Assembly (NCBI RefSeq): GCF_029227915.1
Contig: NC_079875.1
Coordinates: 17,229,001-17,293,000, forward strand
Direction: 5' to 3'
DNA from: Hydractinia symbiolongicarpus
Lineage: Eukaryota > Cnidaria > Hydrozoa > Anthoathecata > Hydractiniidae
Length of the DNA stretch: 64,000 bases
Of the stretch, positions 20,906 to 32,973 are shown piece by piece (position 1 is the stretch's first letter; each line of letters starts with the position of its first letter). The notes beneath the pieces were generated by a model. It had not been told where the DNA came from, did no database searches, and saw nothing but the letters and a program-made list of their open reading frames with translations. A program made the translations under genes and the position numbers.

Positions 20906-23525
20906 ACTTGGACGAGAATTAATACTATGATTATATGTGCCATTATAATACCCTTCTCGATTTAACAGCCTCCTGGTTTCTAAACATTGCAGAATGTTGC
21001 GAACGTCAACTAGATCCATCTATTTTCAAGAAGAAGCAATGGAATTTATTTTGCAGATATTTAACTTCTGAGTAGTACTTTTCCATTCTTAACCTCGCTC
21101 CCAGGGCTTTATGTCTCTTGCTGGCGCTGCGTTTATTGATAAGCCTGCCGAAAAAGGCCTTGACAGTTATAACTACGGCCCATTGAACACACAATAGACA
21201 TTGAGTAGACAACTAGTGACAGTGCTAAAACAAGACGTTAAAAAGCAAGTAGAAAGTGTAGTACTTTTTAGTGTTTTAGTGTTTTTTCCACAAAAGAAGT
21301 TTCCAATGAAATGTCTAATACGTTATTTCTAAACGTGCTTTAATTCGCCATAACGCATACTTTAATTCTTTTTCATACTAGATCGTGCTTGTCCTTTACA
21401 TGTAACATTTGAAAAGTTGTCATATTTGTAATATTAGATGTCATTATCCATTGGCTTAGCCCCAGTATCCATTTAGGCATGTTTGAGCTTTCTTCAGCCC
21501 ATTTTGTTAAAATATAAAGTCCAACAAGTGATATGAAAATAAAGATAATGACTTAAAACTGGTTATAGGATATATCTTTTTAAATCGATCTGATAGATTT
21601 AGAATGCAATGTGGTTTTGTAATAAACATACTTTTCGAGTTAAGAAATTTAAGAATTTTAAAGGAAACCGATCAGTTATTTTTAAATGGATTCTATAAAG
21701 GCGTACGTTCATACTAGGAAAATGACCAGATAGATCAGACATATATTATTATCACCCAACCCTTACCAATTAATTTGTGATAAATAGGCTGGTGCTTTGA
21801 TTACAAAAAAATAGAGATCATCAATCTAGTTATATTTGGCACAAGCAGGTCCTAAATCTGTTTAGCTATACCCATCATTATGTGACTATTGTGTCAGTTT
21901 TAAAATACAGTACCTCAGTGTGCTCAAACCATCTTTGGTGTTTATATAGCATGGTAGCAGAAAAGCCAATCCCAAGTAAGTATTCGATTTGATAATTTTT
22001 AGTAGCTAGCCAATAATCAGAATAATATTCTTTAAATTTTTAATTTGGAACAAATCAAACAAGTGATTATAAATGAAAAAAGATTGATTTTTCAAATCCA
22101 GTCCACCATAACCCTTCAATAAAACCTCGAAACACACAAATTGCCTTCACCTAAAGCAAACTTCGTAAACATAGCTAATTATTTAAATACATACTCCCAA
22201 ATTTCAAAGACTTTGAGAAACAAGGGTTCCCAAAGTTTCATTCAAACACAAATAACAAAAGTTAAGCTCATCTACATGTGTAGGTAGGTACTTAGAAATT
22301 TCGAGAAGCGAGACAAGGAGTACATTATTTAAAATCTGTAAATATCATAAATTTTCGACCAACCCCACCAGGGCCATTTTCATCTCGCCGTCAGATATAG
22401 AAAAAGGCAACAGATCCTGGGGTCAGAGATGCTCCATTCTATATGCAAAAACAAAAATGCAATAAACCATTTATATTACTAGCAGTAAATCAACATAGAA
22501 TGGAGAAAATTTCCCATGAAGATCTCAGTTTGAATTTTTTAACATTGCTAATTACGTCACATAAAAATGCTGACGTCACCAAGAAAATTACTATTTCTTA
22601 TACCACAATTGTGCCAATTTTTATGTCATATATACTCTGTCAAAAGTTATGCACAGGAGCAAGGTTACGTTTTACCCCAAATAATTTTCAAGACCCAAAA
22701 ACTCATTACATAATTTTAAGATTTTATAATTTATTTAACTAAGTTGACTATTCTATTCCCTCCTGACAACAAATTTTAAAAAGTCGATTGATATTTGAAA
22801 ACCGGATGTTTAAAAAAATTCGTCTATTGACGGGTCATTGCCGACTTTATCATACTGTTCAATGATCAATTTTCTTCTGCGCAAGTAGTTTTCTACTGGC
22901 TGCGAACCAAAGATGTTAGCTGCATTAAACCACGAAGCTACAGCAAACAATGGGAAAAGCCTTGATATTTTTAACTACACGGTTTTTTATAGTAATATAA
23001 GAATTTCTATAAAAATATTAGGCTGGGGCTTCAGGTTAAAAACAATAGTTCTTTAAGAGAATAGAGAAACAAGATTAATTTATAGTCTGTTTAGAATTTT
23101 TGTATTCCTTTAAAATAATGTGTATTTAAAGTACCTTTTTCAAACTGAATTTTTAAAATAAAGAATAAATAGCGCATTATAAAGTCACCAATAATAGCAA
23201 CAGTGCAAAAGAAATTTAACACCTTGGAATCACTCTCAATTAACTTCAGACGGATTGTACGTTCTTTAGAATGCACGACAACACTCTGAGTAGGCTCCAA
23301 CTGAGTCGTGGACGAGAGGGAGCTTAATTCTCTTCCGAATTGGTTTTAATAGATGTTTCCCATTAAATCAACTTATTTGCCATTTTATAATTAATAATTA
23401 ATAATTAGCAAGGTCACATAAGCACCATTGCTTAAAGAATTTTGGAAACAAGTTAAAATTCTAAAACACCATTTTAAATTTTTTATTGTGTGTGAAATTA
23501 ATTTGACGCAATTTAGCTTTCAAAG
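20906..23525. other. No gene seen
   Basis: AT-rich. Short frames at 21006-21212 and 22443-22742 carry no domain, paired splice sites or internal repeats I can use. Confidence 0.5.
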
Positions 23526-23559
23526 GACTAATAGCTGGTGTATGTTGTTTTGCCACCAT

Positions 23560-24355
23560 TTTTTAGGGCACTGTAGTAATTTTGTGAAATATATAATTGT
23601 CTCAATTAATAATTGTTTTCGATGCTCTTCTTTTGACATAGCATATTCATAGCTGACCCTGAATACATCAAATATCAATGGTGCCTTAGCGGTGTCTGCT
23701 CAGTTCAAATTTTTTTTGTGTTTCCTCGAGATAAGGGGAGATTATCTTCTTTAGATATGTGAAAATGATAGCCTTGTTCGACCAATTATTGAAACCGTGG
23801 GTAATGTGGAGTGATTTAGGTAATTTCAACTTTGGATGGCACCTTTCAGTAACACTCGTATATATAAATTGAAGCGAAAAAAACTCTTCCGCAACACTAA
23901 TGCAAATGGTACTGGTGATTTGACGTTTATCGTCGATATTTGCAACAGGTTCCGAGTGAGTTCTTCTGTTAGGAAAGGTTGTTTTGTTTTGTGCTGTAAA
24001 AATAAGCAGCATATGATCATAATTTAAAACCACATCTTCGACAATGCCCTGGTCAAATATAACATCAAGAATTTTTAATGCCAGTTCTTTGTTGCGAGCG
24101 TGGTTTATTCTCCTCTTTCTTGCTGTGTAACCTTTAATCAGTCTGAAGATTTTATGATTCTCCGAGCCTACCTTGTTAAAAGTGTCACTGTTCGACGATT
24201 TTATGCAATTTTTCGTTGCAACGTGCATTTAACAGTCTATTACCATTTGCAATTACGGTTCCACACGTAATAGCACCACCAAGCATGTGAAGATTATGAA
24301 GAGTTGCTTTTTTTCCTACAACAATTTCATTTGGCACCGTTAGTGTTCGTTCTTG
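23560..24355 (-). pseudogene. Decayed pogo/Tigger-like DDE transposase
   Basis: On the minus strand, 24228-23686 is an open frame. Its C-terminal half shows ANIDDKRQITSTICISV, LQFIYTSVTERCHPKLKLP, HITHGFNNWSNKAIIFTYLK and KIISPYLEETQKKFEL. These follow the RNase-H-like core of pogo/Tigger transposases, which cut and paste DNA at TA sites. Upstream, a piece reading TLTVPNEIVVGKKATLHNLH and GGAITCGTVIA fits the region between the DNA-binding and DDE domains. Downstream, ADTAKAPLIFDVF replaces the conserved catalytic 'xxxLIFDxFxGQ' segment and is followed by PKKWWQNNIHQLL in place of the expected NCTDxLQPLD motif. Frame breaks and lost catalytic residues mean it is dead. No terminal repeats were located. 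Confidence 0.7.
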
Positions 24356-24359
24356 ACGA

Positions 24360-27300
24360 AGGATATTAAAATAATCAGCTCCAGCGGTGCCGTCAAAGTG
24401 TTTTTAGCATTGGTTTTCTTAGTCCCTAATTGCTTGTTGTCTGAATGTAATGTTTGTGTACATTTTTTGATGCCCATCTTCTTGTGGTTAATTGAAAACA
24501 TGAGATACCTCCAATTGCGGTGGCATTTGAGGTAGTGGTTGGGGTAGCTAATATTGATATTTGAAGCGTATATTTTATAAATAAACATTATATACTTAAT
24601 TTTACTGCAAAACAACGGCTCTTAACTTAAAGTTTTACCTTTACCTTCGGGTAAAAATGCGTAGCGCCACCATATTTATTTTTGCATAGTAATTTGCAGA
24701 ACCAATTTCTTTGTGACACTTGATTCGTTTCCATGTTATTTAAATAAAATAATTTAACCAGAAGATTTGCTGTAAAAACCTTGCACGTGGCAACTAGAAA
24801 ATATTATTTTTCAACGCGCATGAGTAGATCAGAGTAAACCACCAAAAACAAATACATAAATTTCAAGAAATCCCTTGAACTCGAATCATTTGTGGGTAGA
24901 ACGTCAAATATTTTAACGAAGTGAAAAATGTCATATGGAAATATTCCAAAACACGCGTATTCAACAGCTTGTTGTGAGTTTCTTTGTTAGTTTTGCATTT
25001 CATTTGTTTTGATTTCGTTCACGTTGTCGCTTTCATTTTATTTTTGGCGCGTTTTTTATTTAACGAGCTTTCATGAAAAGTTATTGACAACGTTGCAGGT
25101 AGTTTACATGATTCAGTAAATCACTATTTACATCTAAAAATGATCGCTAAGAGAAACCATTCAGGGCAAGCTTCATTAATGAACGAATTAATCACGTGAT
25201 TGGAGTACAGACAAAAGAAAATTCAAATAAATCAATCAATCGCGTAATTTTGGGTACACAAAATATATTGGACTCTATTTTCTTTAAGTAGAAAAAGTAA
25301 ATGTCTTTAGCAACTCTCTGCCGTGCTAGATTTAACAAGGCGCTCTGGTACTTGTTCTTAAATGCGTGTCTCACTCTAATGATGGAGTGTCCTGCATAAC
25401 TTCAAAATTTAGATTTCGACAGGATTTTAGTGAGTGGATATTAAAAGAACATCAAGAAAAAGACGTGTCACAAAAAATCAAACAGTGAAAATAATTGTTT
25501 AGAATAAGTCGCAGGATTTAATCATTTCAAAAATAAAATGAACTCCTCACCAGAAGAAATTGGTAGCCGCTTAGGTAGTTGCTGCGAAAATTTAACTTTA
25601 GCATTTTTTATTTAATGTCTCCTACATCAACACTCTTACACCCAACAAACATTACACAACGGTGTAAATTGAGAAAGAAAATGTCATCAAATCCGTTTTT
25701 CGTGAAATTTATTTCGCGCAAAATATTAGAATTTGTCAACTTCAGGAAAACTATTTCTTTTTAAAGACAATTCTTCCATAGATTAATTCTCTTGCTTTGT
25801 TTCCACTCGTGACAAACGTAAAGTAACTTTTTTGAACATTTCTTCCTAATGTGCAACACCTAATCGATTATGCATAGTTTCCTAAAAGAGAAAACTTATT
25901 TAACGGTAAAAAGAACCAACAAATGCATGGCATTTTGAAAAAGATGCAGCACTGATAATGTTGTTTTGTTGAAAATATAAAGAAAATGGAAATTATGTTT
26001 CAGTTAAGATAGTTGCAACCCCATGGAAACATCCAAAGATATTTTGGCCTTTTGTACATTCGCGTGTTCAAGTGCCCGCGGCATTTTCAAAGTCTAATAA
26101 CTTTTTAAGTACTGGATGATTTTATCTGAAATTTTGTGATTTTTCCTAACTTTTATTGGACTTTCGGAAAATAAAATAAAAAATATTTCCATGAATTATC
26201 CTGTCAATGTCACTTTGTCGTTTTTGACAGGTAAAAATAAATGCTTTCTTAACTAACCAGTTGTATGAATATGGTATTATATATGTGATAGTGACAAAAA
26301 GTCATCATACAATATTGACATGCATACTGTGTAATGTGCAGACCAAAATATTGGTAATTTACAGATCAGAATGTGCGTAATTTCCTATTTCTCAATTTCT
26401 ATTTTCATATGATAACGTATGTCAATCCAAAGTGTCTTTATTAAGTAGCTACTGACGTAAGTGCTAATAGATACACCAAGTTTTATTCCATGACAGCTAC
26501 TAACACTAAGGTTCTCAAATTTAGCTTTTTCAAAATAAATTCTTGAAGATTTGAACTCTGATCGATTTTCATTTTCTCCTTAGAGCAATCCTTTGTCTTT
26601 ATACCACCTGTTAATGTTCCTAATAATATCTTATATTCTTATATTACTTTTTTAATGACTAGTACTGTAAATAGATCATAAAACGATCAAAAAAAAGATC
26701 AAAAAACGAGAATTTCCAAGAAAGACATATTTTCTTCAACCATTGTCTCATTATGACGTCATTTATTTTGTTTTATTGAATAGCTCAAACGAGTTTTTTT
26801 CTGATATCAAAATAAATTGTCCAAAAGAAAGACTTCGTTATTCAGTATTCGTTCAGCAGAATCAAAACATTCTTTCAACTTAGAGACGAGTAAATGGACC
26901 TCACAGTCATGACAATGAATTCTTATTTAGTAATCAGGTCTTTTTATGCATCCTCATAACTAACGAATAATTTCCATCCATCAGAGCCCTGCCTAGTATT
27001 TATGACTTATCCTAGTTGGTTCAAAATTGCCATAGTTTCCTCCCAAGACTAAACAAGAGCAAGCCTCGCACGTTCGATATATATCAGAAGTGAGAAGCCA
27101 AGAAGTTAAAATACAATATATAAAAAAACAATCGAAAGATTTTATCAGTTAAAGCGTAGAGGTCATATTGTTATAATAGGGCGCGCCTAAGCCCATTTTG
27201 TAAGCATAAAAGATGCAGTAAATTGAGTACCAAGAAGATTATCGAATTGAAGGTTGTTATAACATTCTTAACCCTATAAGGTTTTCAAGTTTGTCTACAA

Positions 27301-28050
27301 ATGTAAACTTACTAGTTTGTGAGAGTAACCATTGTATCATGTCAGACTGAAATTCCATTTTAAAAACGATAGGTTTATTACTTAGAACAATAGAGACGTA
27401 AGAAAAATGTCCAGCGTCAGCGTGTAGGGCAAAAAAACAGTGATGAAAGTTAATGTTGAAGAGAATCTAAACTCACTTTTTTTTTAGTCATCATTTAATA
27501 TTTTTAAATTAGAAAAATGTGTTTGTTGCAACTCTTAAATATAGCTAAAAATTAATAACTTCAACTGAGATTACACAAAAAAATAACCTAGTTAACGTAT
27601 TAGGATCATTCGTTATTTTAATTGTTGATGCAGCACACAGAATACGTTTTATAAGTGTTTGCAAATGTTTGCACTTTGCAACATTATTTTTGTAATTAAA
27701 CCCAGTCTTTTTGTTTTCACGCCCGTTAAAACAAAATTGATTTTTATGAGCAATAAAATTGCTGTTATCCAGATGAAAAGAGACATAGTAGAGATTATTT
27801 CTTCATTTTTAGAAATATGCCACCAATTGTTGACAACATATCAACAAATTAAAAAAATCATCTATTACGACATACATATTGAATTTCAGTTTGGACGTAA
27901 TCCTTATATAAACATGTCCAGGTATTATATTTGCTAATAGTGATGTGCCTAAAAACTGTTATAACATGATAGACCAAACGCAAATTTCAAAGGTGGTATT
28001 TATCACATTATTTATACACTTAGTCATGCAGAGTTTTTAGCAAATTAGTA
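24360..28050. other. No gene seen
   Basis: AT-rich spacer. Several 60-90 codon frames (for example 24340-24615 minus and 27659-27937 plus) lack domains and splice context. No clear repeat structure. Confidence 0.5.
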
Positions 28051-28564
28051 ATGTCAAATCAAAGACAGGAAATGAGACAAAATGAGAACCAATCTAAGGT
28101 TTTAGTTGATGAAATAATGGTAAAAAAAAACCAATTTGTCTGCCTTGTTAGCAAAAAATGTTCCTCTAATGTCATGAAAAACAACAGTCATAAACACTTC
28201 AAAGGTTTAGTGCACCATCATGTACTGATGTACCACATATCTTCAAGTGAATCTGCGCTGAAAGTTTAAAATAGTCAACCACAACAAACAAATTATTGAT
28301 GATGGAAAGTTAGTAGAAACAGCATTGTGGTGATTTACGGATTTCTTCAGTCAACAGAAAAATAATGAAATTTTGGCTGTCACAGAAATATTAAGCAACG
28401 ATTGTGACGATAACGAATAATTAAATCAATTTAATGATAATGAAGTTATTGCGTTAGGCCGATTGGAAGAACGTCCTACACTTTTTGCGAGCTATTTTTC
28501 GCACTTTAACTTTAACAGCGAATCAAAACGTAGAAATCTACTTGAATTACGTGAGAATTTTTAA
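28051..28564 (+). pseudogene. Possible decayed coding sequence, family unknown
   Basis: An open frame at 28051-28269 (MSNQRQEMRQNENQSKVLVD...) is followed, after a frameshift, by a frame from 28271. This second frame stays protein-like for about 98 codons with two stops: IIDDGKLVETALW, FTDFFSQQKNNEILAV, EILSNDCDDNE, ALGRLEERPTLFASYFSHF and SKRRNLLELREN. The hydrophobic/charged balance looks like a decayed gene or transposon ORF, but I recognise no family. Confidence 0.3.
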
Positions 28565-29033
28565 TTAGATTTACATTTCAAGATGTCTAGCAACAACGCG
28601 AATGGCTTCACTTTTGCATTGAATTTCTACTTAAAATCGAATAAAAGCATAATGTGAAATAAATAAAAATATGTATTCAGATAAGCCATTGATAAGCCAC
28701 ATATACATTGTTTCCTCCAGACGTAAAGTAAAAATATCTATTAATCAATTGTTCTGAGTAGAAAAAAAAATAATTATGGCGGAGGTGCAAAGTAATAACC
28801 TTTTTCCTTAGAGACATTCAGGCATATGATGACGAGGTTGTCACATGTCTCTCTTGCGTTGTTATTCATGCTGCATAAAATAAATATAAAACTTTGCTGC
28901 GACGAATATCTGCTATTTACATCTAGTGACCAGAAAATCACCAAATAAAGATACGACTGGGCGGAAAAGCTACTGTATGGAAACCGGACTTAAGACTTAA
29001 TTGCTGCAGCTTCTGGTGCAAGTGCGAATATCT

Positions 29034-31820
29034 TCACATTCTTTTCTCTATAAGAACTTTATGAGAAGCAGGTCCTAAAAATAAACCTGGAACGCCAATC
29101 ATACTTGGTAGAGGATGATCTGAAGACTTTACAAATTTATATTTAGCTATCATTTGACTGATCACTAAAAAAAGCTCCATCTTTGCTAAAGATTCAGCTA
29201 AGCATATACGACGTCCAGCAGAGAAAGGTAAATACGCCTTGTGATGCCCTGGTGGTAATAACTTTCCTTCCTCATTAAGAAATCGCTCAGGATGAAATTC
29301 CCATGGTTTTTCCCATTGTCTTTCATCTCTGTGTAATGCGTATCCGTTAAAAATAACCTAACCAGTAAATAAATGATGGTTATGTAAGTACAAAATAAAA
29401 CCTGAACTACGCCTTTATTTGAAAGAAGGTCGTACAATAATGTTTCACTAATAAAGTACAAACGATAAATTATATATGCAGTAAGAAATGCCTTCCTTTT
29501 TTATTGTATTATTTCCATACCTTCAATCTCCTCCTATCAGATCAGGCAAAACCTAATTAAAAAAATGACAAAGTTATACCTGTGTATCCTTTGGGATAGA
29601 ATATCCAGCCAACGTCGTGTCGCATGTGGTCTTATGTGGAACAAACATGGGCGCTATCGAACTCATTCTTAACGTCTCGTGCACAAATGCATCCACATAA
29701 GGCAAGGATAACCTGTCGGACAGCACAGGTAATCTTTCCTTGCCAATGACGTTCATAATTTCTTGATAACACTTTTCTTGAGATTCTGGCGAATTGACTA
29801 AATATACTACAGACCAACGTAGAACAGTTGTTGTTGTTTCAGAGCCAGCTCCTACCATATCGTCCAACATGGCAATTAGTAATTCATCAGTTAGGTATGA
29901 TTTGATAATCTGGTCCTCTTTTTCTGCTTCATTTAGTGCTGTCAGTAATGAATAAGCTAAATCACTTTTATTTTCCACTTTAGGGTCAAATGTTTCTTTA
30001 TGATGCTGCAAATGTCTTTTTATAACAGGATTGCGTAAACTTAGACCATACAAGATTGTCTTTATTCTTTTATTTGGCAGGTAGCGAAGAATTGGAAACA
30101 CATCGATGAAACTATCATATTCGAAACCACGCACGAACAGTGTATTAGATTTTATCAAGTTTTGAAATTCTGGATCATTTATTTCGTAGCGGTGACCAAA
30201 GATCATTGCACATACGACGTTCATCACGGCTAAACCTGAAAAATGAAATTATATAAAGCTAAATTCACACTGAAAGCATAGTTCTCTGTGGCACGGAACA
30301 TCGACGCAACCCCTTTGCATTTTTTGTTCACATTGAATTTAAAATTATTTGATCAGAATTGGTGATCTTCGGATAACAATGAAAAATTTTTATTTAAGCA
30401 TGTGACAACGCAAAACGCTGCAGCAAGGTTGAATTCGCTCCAGCGTCGTGCGGCAAACCAAAAGTGAGTATACGTCATTTTGCGGCTGCCATGTGTAATC
30501 AATACCTACGTTGAACTTACTTTTTGGTGTTAATTTAGCTTAACTGCTTTTTTTTCTTCAAAGGTTTTGGTGGCAATGTTTATGAGGTACCAATAGTGTA
30601 TCATGGTTTTGAAAAGCGTATTTTTTTTGTACAAAGGTTTTTAATAAGAGCGCACTGGTGGAATTTTTGCCAACTTATCGGAATTGTCGGAATTAAATCC
30701 CTTTCCCACATACCACTGTATGTGGGAAAAGGGATTTAAGTTCTATATAAATGGGAAATATTACTTTACCTAGCTCATGATGTAAATCAACAGGGACACC
30801 AAGTTGCTCATCAAATCTTTTGTGAAGTTCTCTACTCTCTCTTGTTAGCAATTCTTCAATTGTTTTTATTCCACTACCATACATTTTCATAGATTGGTGG
30901 CCCATTTTACGAAAGAATTGCCAACGACGGCTGTAATCCGCAAACGCTATACCTGTTTGAAGATTATTATAATTTGTTTAAAATTATTTCCCCCGGATGA
31001 CCTCTTTAATTCCTATTGGTACTGCTATTAACAGGAGTCCTTCGAAGGGGGTCCTAGTGCATTTAAAGCTCCCATTTGATCTACGAAAATAATGCAAACA
31101 CAACAACCACTCAACTAGACAACCGCTCAACTAGACAACCGCCTAAGATATCAATCCTATTTTCATGGTGAGCGCTAAGCAGAAAGGATAGATTCACACT
31201 TTAATAGTCTCTGGCATGACTTGACTGGGGTTTAAACCCAAGACCTCCCGCACTGGAAGCGAACGCTCTGCCACAAGGCTACAAGTAAGTAAAAACTTAA
31301 TATTTATTTAAGTTTTGATAGAATAATTAATATTTAAGTTTTGATAAAACTATAAATTATTGCTGAAGCAATTACTGAGCCTTCAATATTTCATAGCCAA
31401 TATTATTAAAATCGAGTAATAAATTTCCCCTGTTTTTTTCCTTCCCGTTCGCGATTATATGAAGTTTCAAATATACTGACCTTTTCCTCCTGTATTGGTC
31501 AAATTCAAAGTATACGTCGGTTTTCGACCAGCAAAGTCAACGCTTTTTGTAACTAACCCTTCCAACACTTCCTTTGTTCCACTTACAACGATCGAAACTT
31601 CGGAGCCAATCAAGATCCTCATAACATCGCCATGTTTTTTTGAAAGTATGCGCAAATGCTCGTGCGCCATGATACCTAACTGATGCAAATTTCCAATAAT
31701 TGGAAGAGGAAATGGTCCAGGTGGCATGCCAATTAAGCTACGATACACATGGAGGACGTATGTTTTTAGAATGATATACACAACTCCAAATGCAACAAGT
31801 AAGATCACTTCGGACAGCAT
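29034..31820 (-). CDS. Cytochrome P450, clan 2-like (CYP1/2/17 style), complete
   Basis: Exons 31820-31481, 30952-30770, 30235-29580 and 29357-29034 (TGA) join in phases 1, 1, 0 at GT-AG sites to give 500 residues, the normal length for a microsomal P450. The N-terminus has a membrane anchor (MLSEVILLVAFGVVYIIL) and the proline hinge MPPGPFPLPIIGN. The I-helix has AGSETTTT (304-311), the K-helix ETLR (361-364), then PERF (416-419) and the heme loop FSAGRRICLA with Cys445 as iron ligand. All signature residues are present, so it should be an active ER haem monooxygenase using NADPH-P450 reductase. The substrate cannot be read from the sequence; clan 2 enzymes handle xenobiotics and steroids. 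The aligned features favour clan 2 over clans 3, 4 or mitochondrial. A tttag just upstream of the ATG may be an acceptor for a 5' UTR exon. Confidence 0.93.
30693..30739. repeat. Near-perfect inverted repeat in P450 intron 2
   Basis: Arms TTAAATCCCTTTCCCACATA(C) and (G)TATGTGGGAAAAGGGATTTAA flank a 4-nt loop (CACT). They are perfect except for one extra A. The hairpin lies about 30 bp inside the intron from the exon 2 donor at 30769. It could mark a small foldback insertion or structure in the pre-mRNA. Confidence 0.85.
30978..31285 (-). mobile_element. tRNA-derived SINE in P450 intron 1
   Basis: On the minus strand the head carries an A-box-like TGGCAGAGCGTTCGC, then GGGAGGTCTTGGG and a B-box-like GGTTTAAACCCC, spaced as in a tRNA-type RNA polymerase III promoter. 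The roughly 230-bp body includes AATCTATCCTTTCTGCTTAG, the tandem pair GGCGGTTGTCTAGTTGAGC/GGTTGTCTAGTTGAG, AAATGGGAGCTTTAAATGC and AGGAATTAAAGAGGTCATCC. It lies antisense to nothing: SINE and P450 share the minus strand. The anticodon arm does not fold as a clean tRNA, so it is not an active tRNA gene. Confidence 0.65.
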
Positions 31821-32530
31821 TTTGATAAGAGATGAAAGCTAAAACACAGCAAAACAGGGTCTATAATTTAAGTTGTAAACTGTAGCTACTTATAAAAACT
31901 ACAATAACACAGATATTATTTCTTCATTTGCTCTCTTGTTGTACTTAAATGACTAGTCATCAATTATTTAAGTCTTTCACAACCTAAGCACGTTATTTGA
32001 AATGTTTAATCCAGCTTCTCACCTACCAGATTTGTCTTAAATCCAAATTCCGTCCAACACCTTTTTTCTTTCAGCCTAAGATTTGTATACAATCAGTAAG
32101 TTCTTCATCTAATAGAAGACATTCTCTCATCACTTGATCAATTCAAACAAATGTTAAAACATAGACAATGATCATAATTATTTTCAATATTTTAGATAGA
32201 TGCACTCCTTATCTTTGTTCCTTACCTTTTATAAAAGGGTTTAGTGACTTAGTACTACAACTGTTAACTAACTAACTACTGTCTTCTTCTTGCTTCGTGA
32301 TAACCACTCTAGCTAACCCTTTTGGGTATACGCAATCAATAATTAGGAAATTCTAGGTTATACGACATTAGCTATAGATCTGTATTTTGTGTTTACTGCA
32401 AAAGTACTCCTAAACGCCGAAAAAAAAATATTACGAAAAAATGGTGTTTAAATATTTTTAGAATTATAATCAATAGAAATATATATTCTATTGGAAATTA
32501 TGCATATTCTCGGGATATTCTGGGTTAAGG
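31821..32530. promoter_or_regulatory. Upstream region of the P450 gene
   Basis: Likely contains the 5' UTR and promoter on the minus strand. No TATA box or initiator can be placed with confidence. Otherwise AT-rich and empty. Confidence 0.3.
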
Positions 32531-32973
32531 CTAAAATACACGGTAAGTTTAAACGGACCGTTTAGTTGTAAGAAAAGAACTTATAAGTTTCGTTGCAGGT
32601 AATATACCTGTCTACCTGTCTGTTTAGATAAATTGTATAAGTTTTTTAAAAAACTCTCTTTTTACAATGAATACCAAAGGAAAACACGTAAATATTCCGT
32701 GGCGGGTATTGTTTAGCAGCAGCAGGGTAAATGTTTGAAGAAAAAAACCGGTTATGATTAGAAATTGAAAAAATATGCTCAAATCTTTAGTTTAAACAAT
32801 AGCTCATTAATCATTCTGTTAATTTCAATCGAAAAAACTTAGCAAAAGTTGAACATGTCCAACTTTTAAAAAAACTTATAAAACCGAAAAAAGTTGTACA
32901 TCTTTCCTGTTTACACGGTAAGTTTTTCTATCTTACATTTAAACGGTCCGTTTAAACTTACCGTGTATTTTAG
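32531..32973. mobile_element. MITE with perfect 33-bp terminal inverted repeats
   Basis: The left end (32531-32563, CTAAAATACACGGTAAGTTT then AAACGGACCGTTT) is the exact reverse complement of the right end (32941-32973). The 443-bp element has no ORF. The left flank reads GGGTTAA|GG and a related end at about 46802 reads GTTAA|AAGCCTAGAATACAC, hinting at TTAA target sites as used by piggyBac and Kolobok elements. The right flank does not keep TTAA, so the superfamily is only inferred. A third, 3'-only copy lies at 19020-19158. Confidence 0.85.

Noticed and set aside
23836-24027. Plus-strand frame within the pogo-like fragment
   Set aside because: Antisense to the recognisable transposase text.
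31190-31285. tRNA gene
   Set aside because: A- and B-box-like motifs are present, but no cloverleaf with proper acceptor and anticodon arms forms; it is better read as a SINE head.
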